From an uncultured Anaerosacchariphilus sp. (GTDB taxonomy: Bacteria > Bacillota > Clostridia > Lachnospirales > Lachnospiraceae): a stretch of 5,532 nt of DNA. This document shows, in pieces, positions 1 to 5,532 of the stretch. The position numbers were made by a program, and so were the translations under genes. Position 1 is the first letter of the stretch. Each line of letters begins with the position of its first letter. A model generated the notes under the pieces. It was given only the letters and a program-made list of their open reading frames with translations, had not been told where the DNA came from and did not search any database. The stretch covers positions 1 to 5,532 of the forward strand of contig CAKRTY010000117.1 in assembly GCA_934402125.1 (NCBI GenBank), read 5' to 3'.

Positions 1-440
1 AAGCCGTAGAGATCATCGTGGGGCTCTACGACACTGGCATGAAGTTCCTTATAGGGTCCCATACCAAATAATTCAATCCGGGCCAGCTGATTGGTCTGTT
101 CCAGAGATTTTTCATCCAGAATGTGAAGCATGGCGTCTTCCTTCCGGGCCAGGCGGAACAGTTCCCTCACAAGCTCTGGTTCAATTCTGTTTGTATAAAG
201 TTCCCGTTGCTCCTGAAAATCATATACCATGGCCCCGCTGGTACAGTTCACATAGCGAAGGCCCGGTATTTGCTCCCGATATGCGGACAGCTCCGGGCGG
301 CAGCGTCCGGTGGATAATACCACATGCTTTCCGGCGGCCAGGGCTTTTTCGATGGCTTCCCGGCAGCCCGGTGTAATTTCCTTTTTCCTGTTCAGAAGAG
401 TTCCGTCCATATCCAGGGCAATTAGTTGATACTGACTCAT
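1..440 (-). CDS. Cof-type HAD-IIB family hydrolase (partial, C-terminus outside window)
   Basis: This is the N-terminal 146 residues of a cytosolic haloacid dehalogenase-fold phosphatase; the reading frame is open to the window edge, so the end is missing. I translated it by hand from the ATG at 440 (MSQYQLIALDMDGTLLN). HAD motif I is DMDGT, with nucleophile Asp10 and acid/base Asp12. Motif II is LSTGR, with Thr44. Then comes YVNCTSGAMVYD, which occupies the place of the family's usual NGA element at the entry to the type-IIB cap. Motifs III and IV (the Lys and the DGxND region) would lie beyond position 1. Family members dephosphorylate sugar phosphates, nucleotides or flavin-type cofactors; the substrate cannot be told here. 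The start is fixed by TAGGAG six bases upstream, which overlaps the stop codon of the preceding radical SAM gene, so translation is probably coupled. The family call is firm, the substrate unknown. Confidence 0.93.
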   Translation of the reverse strand, partial: MSQYQLIALDMDGTLLNRKKEITPGCREAIEKALAAGKHVVLSTGRCRPELSAYREQIPGLRYVNCTSGAMVYDFQEQRELYTNRIEPELVRELFRLARKEDAMLHILDEKSLEQTNQLARIELFGMGPYKELHASVVEPHDDLYG

Positions 441-446
441 TTGTTT

Positions 447-452
447 CTCCTA
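447..452 (-). promoter_or_regulatory. Ribosome binding site for the Cof-type HAD gene, fused to upstream stop codon
   Basis: The minus strand reads TAGGAG here, six bases before the ATG at 440. Its first three bases are the TAG stop of the YgiQ-family gene, so a ribosome finishing that gene sits on the next start signal. This supports translational reinitiation and fixes the downstream start. Confidence 0.8.
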
Positions 453-2357
453 TTTCTTCTTATGTACATTTCGGATGGTTTTCTTTTTACCGCCTGCTTT
501 TTTGGCAGGACTGTTCTTTCGGGAATCGTTTTTTTGTTCTCCCCGTTCTCTTTGATTTCCGCCCTCCGGGCGAAGCAGGCATTTGGGACCGTAACCAATC
601 AGATCCCTGCGGCCGCATTTTTCCAGGGCTTCCCGTACTAATTCCCGGTTTTTCGGATCCCGGTACTGGATCAGAGCCCGCTGCATGGCCTTCTCATGGG
701 GATTCTTTGGCACATAGACCTTCTCCATAGTCCGGGGATCCAGGCCGGTGTAATACATACAGGTCGAGATCGTAGATGGCGTCGGATAAAAATCCTGCAC
801 CTGCTCCGGCATGTATCCCAGATCCCGGCAGTATTCCGCCAGCTCTACGGCCTCCTTCAGGGTGGAACCCGGATGGGAGGACATCAGATAAGGAACCAGA
901 TACTGCTTTTTCTGCAGACTTTCGTTCATTTTCTTATAACGGCGGCAGAATTCCTCGTAGACACCGCGGTTTGGCTTGCCCATCTTTGAAAGCACCGCGT
1001 CGGACACGTGTTCGGGAGCCACCTTTAGCTGGCCGCTTACATGGTATTCACAGAGCTCCTTTAAAAAGGTCTGATCCGGATCTGCCAGCACATAGTCAAA
1101 CCGGATACCCGAACGGATAAATACCTTTTTGACGCCGGGAACGGCCCGCAGCTTCCGAAGAAGGCTGATGTAGTCGCTGTGATCTGCCCGCAGATTCGGG
1201 CAGGGCTTCGGAAACAGACACTGACGCTCCGGGCAGGCCCCAGCCTTCAGCTGCTTCTTGCAGGCAGGCTGCCGGAAATCCGCTGTCGGGCCTCCCACAT
1301 CGTGGATATAGCCTTTGAAATCCTTGTCCTTTGTCATGCATTCAGCCTCCCGCAGCAGGGATTCATGGCTGCGGGTCTGGATAATCCGGCCCTGATGGAA
1401 GGTCAGGGCACAGAAGCTGCAGGCTCCGAAGCAGCCGCGGCAGCTGGCCAGGCTGAATTTGATTTCAGAAAAGGCCGGAACCGCGCCTTCCTTCAGACAG
1501 GCGGGATGTACGGCTCTCTGGAAGGGCAGATCGTAGACCTGATCCATTTCTTCTTCGGAAAGGGGACGGGCAGGCGGGTTCTGCACGACAAACAAATGTT
1601 CGGAGTACTGCTCTGCCATTCGCTTACCACGGATGGGATCCGCATTTTTCTGCTGAATCGCAAAGCTTTCGGCATAAAGGGTTTTATCTGCTTTCATACT
1701 TTCATAATCCGGCAGAAAAACGGCGTCATAGATATCTTCCCGATGGCTGGTTTTATAGACGGTTCCATTGACGAAGGTCACATCCCGGATGGCGATTCCC
1801 GAAGCAAGGGCGTCCGCAATTTCCACGATGGAGCGCTCTCCCATGCCGTAGGAAATCAGATCCGCGCCGCTGTCCAGGAGCAGGGAGCGTTTAAAACCGT
1901 CCGCCCAGTAATCATAGTGGGCCAGACGCCGCAGGCTGGCTTCGATGCCGCCCAGGATAATCGGTACGTGCTTATAGGCATGGCGAATCAGGTTGCTGTA
2001 AACCATGTCCGCCCGATCCGGGCGCTTTCCCATGATTCCTCCCGGCGTAAAGGCGTCGGTTTTCCGTCTCTTCTTTGACACGGAATAATGATTTACCATG
2101 GACTCCATATTTCCGGAGGATACCAGAAAGGCCAGACGGGGTTCCCCGTAGATGCAGATACTTTCCGGATTTTTCCAGTCCGGCTGAGAAAGGATTGCCA
2201 CACTGTAACCATGACTCTCCAGCACCCGGCCAATGATGGCCGGACCGAAGGATGGATGGTCTACGTAAGCGTCGCCGATGACATAGACAAAATCCGGCTG
2301 CGTGATCCCCTGCTCCTGTAATTCTTCTTTGGTTGCGGGCAAAAATCCCTGCTTCAT
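450..2357 (-). CDS. ygiQ: YgiQ family radical SAM protein (UPF0313)
   Basis: A 635-residue cytosolic radical SAM enzyme. The 4Fe-4S/SAM motif CFGACSFC supplies Cys309, Cys313 and Cys316 (CX3CX2C). It is followed by HQGRIIQTRS, DVGGPTAD (about 353-360) and a second cysteine group at Cys366, Cys375, Cys380 and Cys386. KVAPEH (445-450), LVPYLMSSHPGS and VQDFYPTPSTISTCMYYTG complete the family signature. The N-terminal 280 residues form the family-specific region, with motifs such as ILGGIEASLRR. The C-terminal 36 residues are rich in Lys and Arg (14 of 36) and look disordered. The length is normal for the family. The start is supported by TAGGAG seven bases upstream. The reaction is not established for this family to my knowledge, so I assign none; the radical SAM chemistry is implied by the cysteine motif. 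It sits between two HAD phosphatase genes and downstream of two rRNA-modification genes, which makes an RNA- or ribosome-related substrate an untested possibility. Confidence 0.96.
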   Translation of the reverse strand: MKQGFLPATKEELQEQGITQPDFVYVIGDAYVDHPSFGPAIIGRVLESHGYSVAILSQPDWKNPESICIYGEPRLAFLVSSGNMESMVNHYSVSKKRRKTDAFTPGGIMGKRPDRADMVYSNLIRHAYKHVPIILGGIEASLRRLAHYDYWADGFKRSLLLDSGADLISYGMGERSIVEIADALASGIAIRDVTFVNGTVYKTSHREDIYDAVFLPDYESMKADKTLYAESFAIQQKNADPIRGKRMAEQYSEHLFVVQNPPARPLSEEEMDQVYDLPFQRAVHPACLKEGAVPAFSEIKFSLASCRGCFGACSFCALTFHQGRIIQTRSHESLLREAECMTKDKDFKGYIHDVGGPTADFRQPACKKQLKAGACPERQCLFPKPCPNLRADHSDYISLLRKLRAVPGVKKVFIRSGIRFDYVLADPDQTFLKELCEYHVSGQLKVAPEHVSDAVLSKMGKPNRGVYEEFCRRYKKMNESLQKKQYLVPYLMSSHPGSTLKEAVELAEYCRDLGYMPEQVQDFYPTPSTISTCMYYTGLDPRTMEKVYVPKNPHEKAMQRALIQYRDPKNRELVREALEKCGRRDLIGYGPKCLLRPEGGNQRERGEQKNDSRKNSPAKKAGGKKKTIRNVHKKK

Positions 2358-2364
2358 GTAATAA

Positions 2365-2370
2365 CTCCTA
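2365..2370 (-). promoter_or_regulatory. Ribosome binding site for ygiQ, fused to upstream stop codon
   Basis: The minus strand reads TAGGAG, seven bases before the ygiQ ATG at 2357. The TAG is the stop codon of the preceding HAD gene. The arrangement matches the next junction downstream almost exactly and indicates coupled translation. Confidence 0.8.
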
Positions 2371-3042
2371 TTCTTTTACCAGAAGCTCGTAGCTTCCGTC
2401 CAGCACCTGGTAAAAATCTCTGATATAATAATCGGCTATCCGACGGTTTTCCTCTTGCCGGGCGTCCGCGTAAACATCGTAAATCGAACATACTTTCGCA
2501 CCCGCGCTTTTTCCGGCCCGGGCTCCGGCCGGCGTATCCTCGAAGACCAGACAGTCTTCCGGCTTTACCTCCAGTCTGTCTGCCACCTTCAGATAGATAT
2601 CCGGCGCGGGCTTTCCCGCCCCTGCCTCACAGGAGGTCATCAGGCAGCCAAAATAAGGGGCAAGCCCAAGCCCCTCCACTACCGCATCCAGGAGTTCCCG
2701 GCCATTACTGGTGGCGATTCCGGCCTTAATGCCATGGGCTTTCAGATATTCCAGGAATTCCCGGGCGCCCGGCTTTAAAGGTACCTCATGGGCGTATTTT
2801 TCTTTGGACATGGCGATCCACTCTGCCTTGATGACTTCCAGGCTGTCCGGCAGGGAAAAACGGGTCTTAAAATATTCTGCCGTTTCCGAAAAGCTCATAC
2901 CTTCAATGGCCGGCTGTAAATCTTCCGGTACCGTAAGCCCATGCTTGCCCATATATTCCACATCAATAACGCCCCACATCCACATGGAGTCTACCAGTGT
3001 TCCGTCCAGATCAAAAAGGACTGCTTTTATTCCATCGAGCAT
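2368..3042 (-). CDS. HAD-IA family phosphatase (beta-phosphoglucomutase-like)
   Basis: A 224-residue HAD-superfamily hydrolase with a small helical type-1 cap, of usual length for subfamily IA. Motif I is LFDLDGTLVDS (nucleophile Asp11, acid/base Asp13), motif II is GIATSN (Ser112), motif III is GKPAPDIY (Lys144), and motif IV is VFEDTPAG (Glu168, Asp169). The cap lies roughly at residues 20-90. These enzymes hydrolyse small phosphomonoesters or act as phosphomutases; the substrate is not predictable, and beta-phosphoglucomutase is only the nearest well-known relative. A longer reading with 17 more residues would start at 3093. I prefer the ATG at 3042 because AAAGGAGG lies seven bases upstream and because family members begin just before the IKAVLFDLDGT strand. 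The chosen start overlaps the end of the pseudouridine synthase gene by 16 bases (3027-3042), so the two are probably translationally coupled. Confidence 0.94.
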   Translation of the reverse strand: MLDGIKAVLFDLDGTLVDSMWMWGVIDVEYMGKHGLTVPEDLQPAIEGMSFSETAEYFKTRFSLPDSLEVIKAEWIAMSKEKYAHEVPLKPGAREFLEYLKAHGIKAGIATSNGRELLDAVVEGLGLAPYFGCLMTSCEAGAGKPAPDIYLKVADRLEVKPEDCLVFEDTPAGARAGKSAGAKVCSIYDVYADARQEENRRIADYYIRDFYQVLDGSYELLVKE

Positions 3043-3749
3043 CCTGTCTCCTCCTTTAGGTTTCTTAGTTCTTTCTCGTAAAGTGGCCGACATTCCCCGG
3101 GAGCCAGACTTTCATCCAGCTTCAGGCTTCCCATGGAAAGTCGTTTCAGATAGGTAACCTCACAGCCGATAGCCTCGAACATTCGTTTCACCTGGTGATA
3201 ACGTCCCTCCCGGATGGTTACTTCGATTTCAGATTCCGGGCCGGATTTTATAATACGAAGCCTGGCCGGAAGGGTCTTTTTCTCATCACCGATATCCAGC
3301 CCCTCCAGGAAATCCTGTACATGCTCCGGCTTTACCTGCCCCCGGATGCGGGCGTAATAGGTCTTGTTCACATGTCGTTTCGGTGAAAGCAGGTAATGGG
3401 CCAGCTTTCCGTCGTTGGTGAGCAATAGCAGGCCTTCCGTATCCCGATCAAGGCGGCCCACCGGGAACAGATCCGAACGGGCGTTCTCTGGCAGAAGCTC
3501 CAGAACCGTAGCAAGCTTCCGATCCTCGGTGGCCGAGATATATCCGGCCGGTTTATGGAGCATCCAGTATTCCACACTGGAAAAAGAGACTTCTTTTCCG
3601 GATACAAAAACCCGGTCCCCGTCCTGAAGCTTTGTTTCCGGCTTTGTGGCAGTCGTATCATTTACGGTGACAACGCCGCTTCGCAGAAGCTTCTTTACCT
3701 CGCTCCTGGTTCCGAAGCCCGCCTCACAGAGGTATTTATCCAGCCGCAT
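3027..3749 (-). CDS. rsuA: RsuA-family rRNA pseudouridine synthase
   Basis: A 240-residue cytosolic enzyme predicted to isomerise a uridine in rRNA to pseudouridine; the 16S U516 target of E. coli RsuA is the likeliest, though a 23S target as in RluB/RluF is not excluded. An S4 RNA-binding domain spans about residues 1-50 (MRLDKYLCEAGFGTR, then VTVNDT). The catalytic domain follows: HKPAGYISAT (about 65-74), GRLDRDTEGLLLLTNDG with catalytic Asp101, KTYYARIRG, and EGRYHQVKRMFEAIGCEV near the C-terminus. The length is typical. A longer reading from 3764 adds MEVVR, but that ATG lies directly on the ribosome binding site and has none of its own. The start at 3749 has GGAGGT seven bases upstream and gives the classic MRLDKYL N-terminus. 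The gene begins two bases after the methyltransferase stop and overlaps the HAD gene after it. The family is certain, the exact rRNA position less so. Confidence 0.95.
   Translation of the reverse strand: MRLDKYLCEAGFGTRSEVKKLLRSGVVTVNDTTATKPETKLQDGDRVFVSGKEVSFSSVEYWMLHKPAGYISATEDRKLATVLELLPENARSDLFPVGRLDRDTEGLLLLTNDGKLAHYLLSPKRHVNKTYYARIRGQVKPEHVQDFLEGLDIGDEKKTLPARLRIIKSGPESEIEVTIREGRYHQVKRMFEAIGCEVTYLKRLSMGSLKLDESLAPGECRPLYEKELRNLKEETGCSME
3050..3057 (-). promoter_or_regulatory. Strong ribosome binding site that fixes the HAD-IA start at 3042
   Basis: The minus strand carries AAAGGAGG, a near-perfect match to the anti-Shine-Dalgarno sequence, seven bases before the ATG at 3042. It lies wholly inside the last codons of the pseudouridine synthase gene. 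It decides between the start at 3042 and the longer reading from 3093. Confidence 0.85.
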
Positions 3750-3751
3750 CC

Positions 3752-5140
3752 TTACCACCTCCATCCGGGATAATATTTATTTTTCAGGCTTCCATTCGAA
3801 AGCTTTCCCCAGCCAAGCGGGAAGCCGTCTACACAGACCAGACACCAGTCTTTGGCCTTCCGGGAAACCAGATCCTCCAGATCCAGGGTTTCGCCCTTCA
3901 GATAGCGGATCACACGTTCGTCTTCAGCCTTTAGATCTACCGTATTGGCATAGTCCGTTTTTCGAAGCGCCATGGCAAGCGCCTGACTGGGCTCAAAACG
4001 CTTCTGCTTCACTTCGCCCAGATAGAGGCCTGTCCGCAGGAAGCGGAGGGAACGGATATTTTGATTCAGCAGCGGCTCAGGAAGCAGATAAAGCCTGCCG
4101 TCATAGAGCCGGAAACGTTCTATGTTCCAGTCCATACAGAGATCCTTTGCAAAATCCAGCCATTCCGTGGGAAGCTTTTTTAAGCTTCCCCGGGAATCCG
4201 CCTTCGCAGGCTTCATCGGAACAGAAGCCTCTTCAGCCGGTTTTTGCAGCAACGCTACGAAATGACCTTCTCCCTGTAAACGGTGGGGAAAGAGTCGTGC
4301 CGCCTCCACGCAGGCGCCCAGTCCCGGCGCAAAGCCAAGCTCTCTTCGAGATTCCGGCAAGGGCAGAGGTAGCAGGGAAAAGCCTTCCTCCTTCATCAGT
4401 CCTTCGATGGTTTCTTCATTTTCATGCCGGGAAAAGGTACAGGTGGAGTAAAGCAGAAGCCCGCCCGGACGGAGAAGCTTCGCCGCCGTATGTACGACAT
4501 TTCTCTGGATTTGGGCATAATAATCCGGTCCCTTTTCCAGCCAGTCCTTTACCATAGAAGGCTCCTTTCGAAACATTCCCTCGCCGGAGCAGGGCGCGTC
4601 CACCAGAATTTTATCGAACCAGCCGGAAAAATACTCCAGAAGCCGCTCCGGGGCTTCACTGGTCACCAGAATGTTGCCGACGCCGAAAAGCTCCAGATTT
4701 TTAAGCAGCGCCTTTGCCCGGGAATTGCTGATATCATTGGCTACCAGAACGCCTGTTCTGCGAAGCTTGGCGGCCAGCTCCGTGGCCTTTCCGCCGGGAG
4801 CCGCGCAGAGATCCAGCACCCGGTCTCCCTCCTCAATGGGCAGACAGGCAGCCGGCGTCATGGCGCTGGGCTCCTGAAGATAATAGAGCCCCGCGGCGTA
4901 GTAGGGATGCCGGGAGGCCCGCTCCTGCTCCTCCAGATAAAAGCCATTTTTTGTCCAGGGAACCGGACGCAAAGAAAAGGCCGAAAGAGTCTGAAACTCT
5001 TTCGGACAAAGCTTTCCGGTATTGACACGGAGGCCCCGGTAGCCTTCGCTGTTTTCGTAGCTTTCTAGCCAGGCGTCATACTCGCCGCCCAGCAGTTCTT
5101 TCATTTCCTGTAAAAAGGTTTCCGGTAACTGTAACTGCAT
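3752..5140 (-). CDS. rsmF: RsmF-type RsmB/NOP family RNA (cytosine-C5) methyltransferase
   Basis: A 462-residue SAM-dependent enzyme predicted to make 5-methylcytosine in RNA, most likely in the decoding region of 16S rRNA as known for RsmF relatives. Layout: an RsmF-type N-terminal domain (about 4-95, with YRGLRVNTGK); a Rossmann catalytic domain (about 98-297) with SAM loop DLCAAPGGK (110-118), motif IV DAPCSGEGMFRKEP (Cys184, the release cysteine) and motif VI YSTCTFSRHENEE (Cys234, the nucleophile); a Lys/Ser-rich linker (about 300-325); and two C-terminal modules (about 340-400 and 405-458), the last PUA-like and ending in FPLGWGK and NKYYPGWRW. The full-length C-terminus favours RsmF over the shorter RsmB type. 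GGAGG lies four bases before the ATG at 5140, slightly close; an in-frame ATG at 5104 has a poorer site. It starts 18 bases after the alarmone synthetase stop. Two perfect inverted repeats lie inside the gene. The exact cytosines modified cannot be read from sequence. Confidence 0.95.
   Translation of the reverse strand: MQLQLPETFLQEMKELLGGEYDAWLESYENSEGYRGLRVNTGKLCPKEFQTLSAFSLRPVPWTKNGFYLEEQERASRHPYYAAGLYYLQEPSAMTPAACLPIEEGDRVLDLCAAPGGKATELAAKLRRTGVLVANDISNSRAKALLKNLELFGVGNILVTSEAPERLLEYFSGWFDKILVDAPCSGEGMFRKEPSMVKDWLEKGPDYYAQIQRNVVHTAAKLLRPGGLLLYSTCTFSRHENEETIEGLMKEEGFSLLPLPLPESRRELGFAPGLGACVEAARLFPHRLQGEGHFVALLQKPAEEASVPMKPAKADSRGSLKKLPTEWLDFAKDLCMDWNIERFRLYDGRLYLLPEPLLNQNIRSLRFLRTGLYLGEVKQKRFEPSQALAMALRKTDYANTVDLKAEDERVIRYLKGETLDLEDLVSRKAKDWCLVCVDGFPLGWGKLSNGSLKNKYYPGWRW
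3757..3762 (-). promoter_or_regulatory. Ribosome binding site that fixes the rsuA start at 3749
   Basis: GGAGGT on the minus strand lies seven bases before the ATG at 3749. It is built from the last Trp-Arg-Trp codons of the methyltransferase gene, whose TAA stop (3754-3752) falls between this site and the rsuA start. No comparable site precedes the alternative ATG at 3764. Confidence 0.85.
4169..4190 (-). repeat. Perfect 9-bp inverted repeat inside rsmF
   Basis: The arms GGGAAGCTT and AAGCTTCCC enclose a four-base loop (4178-4181), each arm containing a HindIII-type AAGCTT. No T-run follows on the transcribed strand, so it is not terminator-like. It codes for SLKKLP, in the linker between the catalytic domain and the C-terminal domains. 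A translation-pausing or mRNA-stability role is possible but unsupported. Confidence 0.6.
4972..5005 (-). terminator. Terminator-like hairpin inside the 5' part of rsmF (candidate attenuator)
   Basis: On the minus strand a perfect 10-bp stem (CCGAAAGAGT and ACTCTTTCGG) encloses the loop TTCAG and is followed at once by CCTTTTCTTT. This has the shape of an intrinsic terminator, though the stem is only half G+C and the T-run is interrupted by one C and offset by CC. It begins 136 bases into the coding sequence and encodes residues 46-57 (PKEFQTLSAFSL). Translating ribosomes would normally mask it. It could act as a polarity or attenuation point when translation of rsmF is poor. Chance occurrence in coding sequence is a real alternative. 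Confidence 0.3.
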
Positions 5141-5144
5141 AGTT

Positions 5145-5149
5145 CCTCC
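5145..5149 (-). promoter_or_regulatory. Ribosome binding site for rsmF
   Basis: GGAGG on the minus strand lies four bases before the ATG at 5140, in the 18-base gap after the alarmone synthetase stop. The spacing is a little short, but the core is strong and the start agrees with the family's N-terminus. Confidence 0.7.
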
Positions 5150-5158
5150 GTTCAGGGA

Positions 5159-5532
5159 TTATTCTTCGATAGGTAAGGACTGGGCCCGGTACCCCTCCGC
5201 AATCATATCCAGCTGTCGGTCAAAGCGCTCCAGCTGGTCGATATCGTTCATGGCATAAATCCGGTAAAATTCATCCTGAATTTTCAGGATTTCCCGCTTG
5301 TTGGCTACCCGGTAGAGATTCTGCAGGTTGTTCAGGATGTCAGCCACTATGTTGGCCTGTATCCGGAAGGAGATCTGGGCGTCCATAATCTCACTGCGCA
5401 CCGTAGACATCTCATTGTCCAGAGTAATAATCGCGTCTGCCGCGTTATGCAGACGCTCCTTGATGTGATCCGGGATATTCCGCTTGTATTTGTACTGGAG
5501 GGAATGCTCCACCGTGGCCCAGAAATTCATGG
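5159..5532 (-). CDS. RelA/SpoT-domain small GTP pyrophosphokinase (partial, N-terminus outside window)
   Basis: This is the C-terminal 123 or more residues of a small alarmone synthetase of the RelQ/YjbM/YwaC kind, which transfers pyrophosphate from ATP to GTP or GDP to make (p)ppGpp in the cytosol. The signature is MNFWATVEHSLQYKYK, the conserved helix that in the family directly follows the EIQ/EVQ-R-T-I-A substrate strand. The two leftover bases at the window edge (CC on the minus strand) fit the third and second positions of an Ala codon there. The Met at 5530 is therefore internal and not a start. The remainder is helical and charged (AADAIITLDNEMSTVRSEI and beyond), as expected for the C-terminal helices that mediate oligomerisation in small synthetases; no hydrolase, TGS or ACT domain follows. 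The protein ends SLPIEE. The catalytic core is off-window, so activity cannot be judged. Only 18 bases separate it from rsmF, placing alarmone synthesis and rRNA methylation in one transcript. Confidence 0.88.
   Translation of the reverse strand, partial: MNFWATVEHSLQYKYKRNIPDHIKERLHNAADAIITLDNEMSTVRSEIMDAQISFRIQANIVADILNNLQNLYRVANKREILKIQDEFYRIYAMNDIDQLERFDRQLDMIAEGYRAQSLPIEE

Noticed and set aside
441..600. A/T-rich stretch at the end of ygiQ, considered as a terminator or intergenic regulatory region
   Set aside because: It is the coding sequence of the Lys/Arg-rich tail; the A-richness on the minus strand comes from lysine codons and no stem-loop precedes it.
1179..2078. A 299-codon open frame on the plus strand opposite ygiQ
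   Set aside because: It lies wholly antisense to a gene with clear radical SAM motifs, shows no recognisable domain, and long antisense frames are expected from the codon bias of the real gene.
2513..2532. CCGGCC and GGCCGG inverted repeat in the HAD-IA gene
   Set aside because: Short six-base arms in a GC-rich Ala/Gly-coding stretch (TPAGARAGKSAGAK); easily a codon-composition effect, with no T-run.
2656..2675. AGGGGC and GCCCCT arms around an 8-base loop in the HAD-IA gene
   Set aside because: The stem is only six pairs, within conserved coding sequence and lacking a terminator tail.
3765..3785. AT-rich patch on the minus strand with TATTAT just before rsuA, a possible -10 element
   Set aside because: No credible -35 hexamer at suitable spacing; the patch codes for the conserved LKNKYYPG end of RsmF, which explains its A/T content.
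3646..4557. A 303-codon open frame on the plus strand opposite rsuA and rsmF
   Set aside because: It crosses two firmly identified genes on the other strand, its product is Pro/Arg/Ser-rich low-information sequence, and no domain is visible.
5022..5027. TTGACA on the plus strand, a perfect -35 consensus
   Set aside because: No -10-like hexamer lies about 17 bases downstream, and no plus-strand gene follows.
4424..5068. A 214-codon open frame on the plus strand opposite rsmF
   Set aside because: It is a shadow of the methyltransferase coding sequence, with no recognisable motif or family resemblance.

Overview
The window is a stretch of ordinary bacterial core-type genes, all read from the minus strand and packed with almost no space between them. 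Protein family content, strong AGGAGG-type ribosome binding sites and a base composition a little above half G+C (judged by eye) suggest a Clostridia member, most likely a moderately GC-rich Lachnospiraceae. That placement is inference from protein style and gene order, not from a marker gene.

In transcription order (right to left) the layout is: the C-terminal part of a small RelA/SpoT-type GTP pyrophosphokinase (5532-5159, its start lies outside the window); an RsmF-type RNA m5C methyltransferase (5140-3752); an RsuA-type rRNA pseudouridine synthase (start revised to 3749, ends 3027); a subfamily-IA HAD phosphatase (start revised to 3042, ends 2368); a YgiQ-family radical SAM protein (2357-450); and the N-terminal 146 residues of a Cof-type HAD-IIB phosphatase (440-1, its end lies outside the window). 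The five junctions are an 18-nt gap, a 2-nt gap, a 16-nt overlap, a 10-nt gap and a 9-nt gap. At four of them the next gene's ribosome binding site lies in, or overlaps, the end of the previous coding sequence. This points to one polycistronic, translationally coupled unit. No intergenic space is large enough for a conventional promoter or terminator.

Functionally the unit joins an alarmone (pppGpp/ppGpp) synthetase to two predicted rRNA-modifying enzymes, then to two HAD phosphatases flanking a conserved radical SAM enzyme of unknown reaction. The ribosome/stringency theme is clear for the first three genes; the role of the last three is open. I found no tRNA, rRNA, CRISPR array, insertion sequence or phage material. 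No evidently new system is visible. The items most worth a second look are a terminator-like hairpin inside the methyltransferase gene and the place of the uncharacterised YgiQ enzyme in a ribosome-modification operon.
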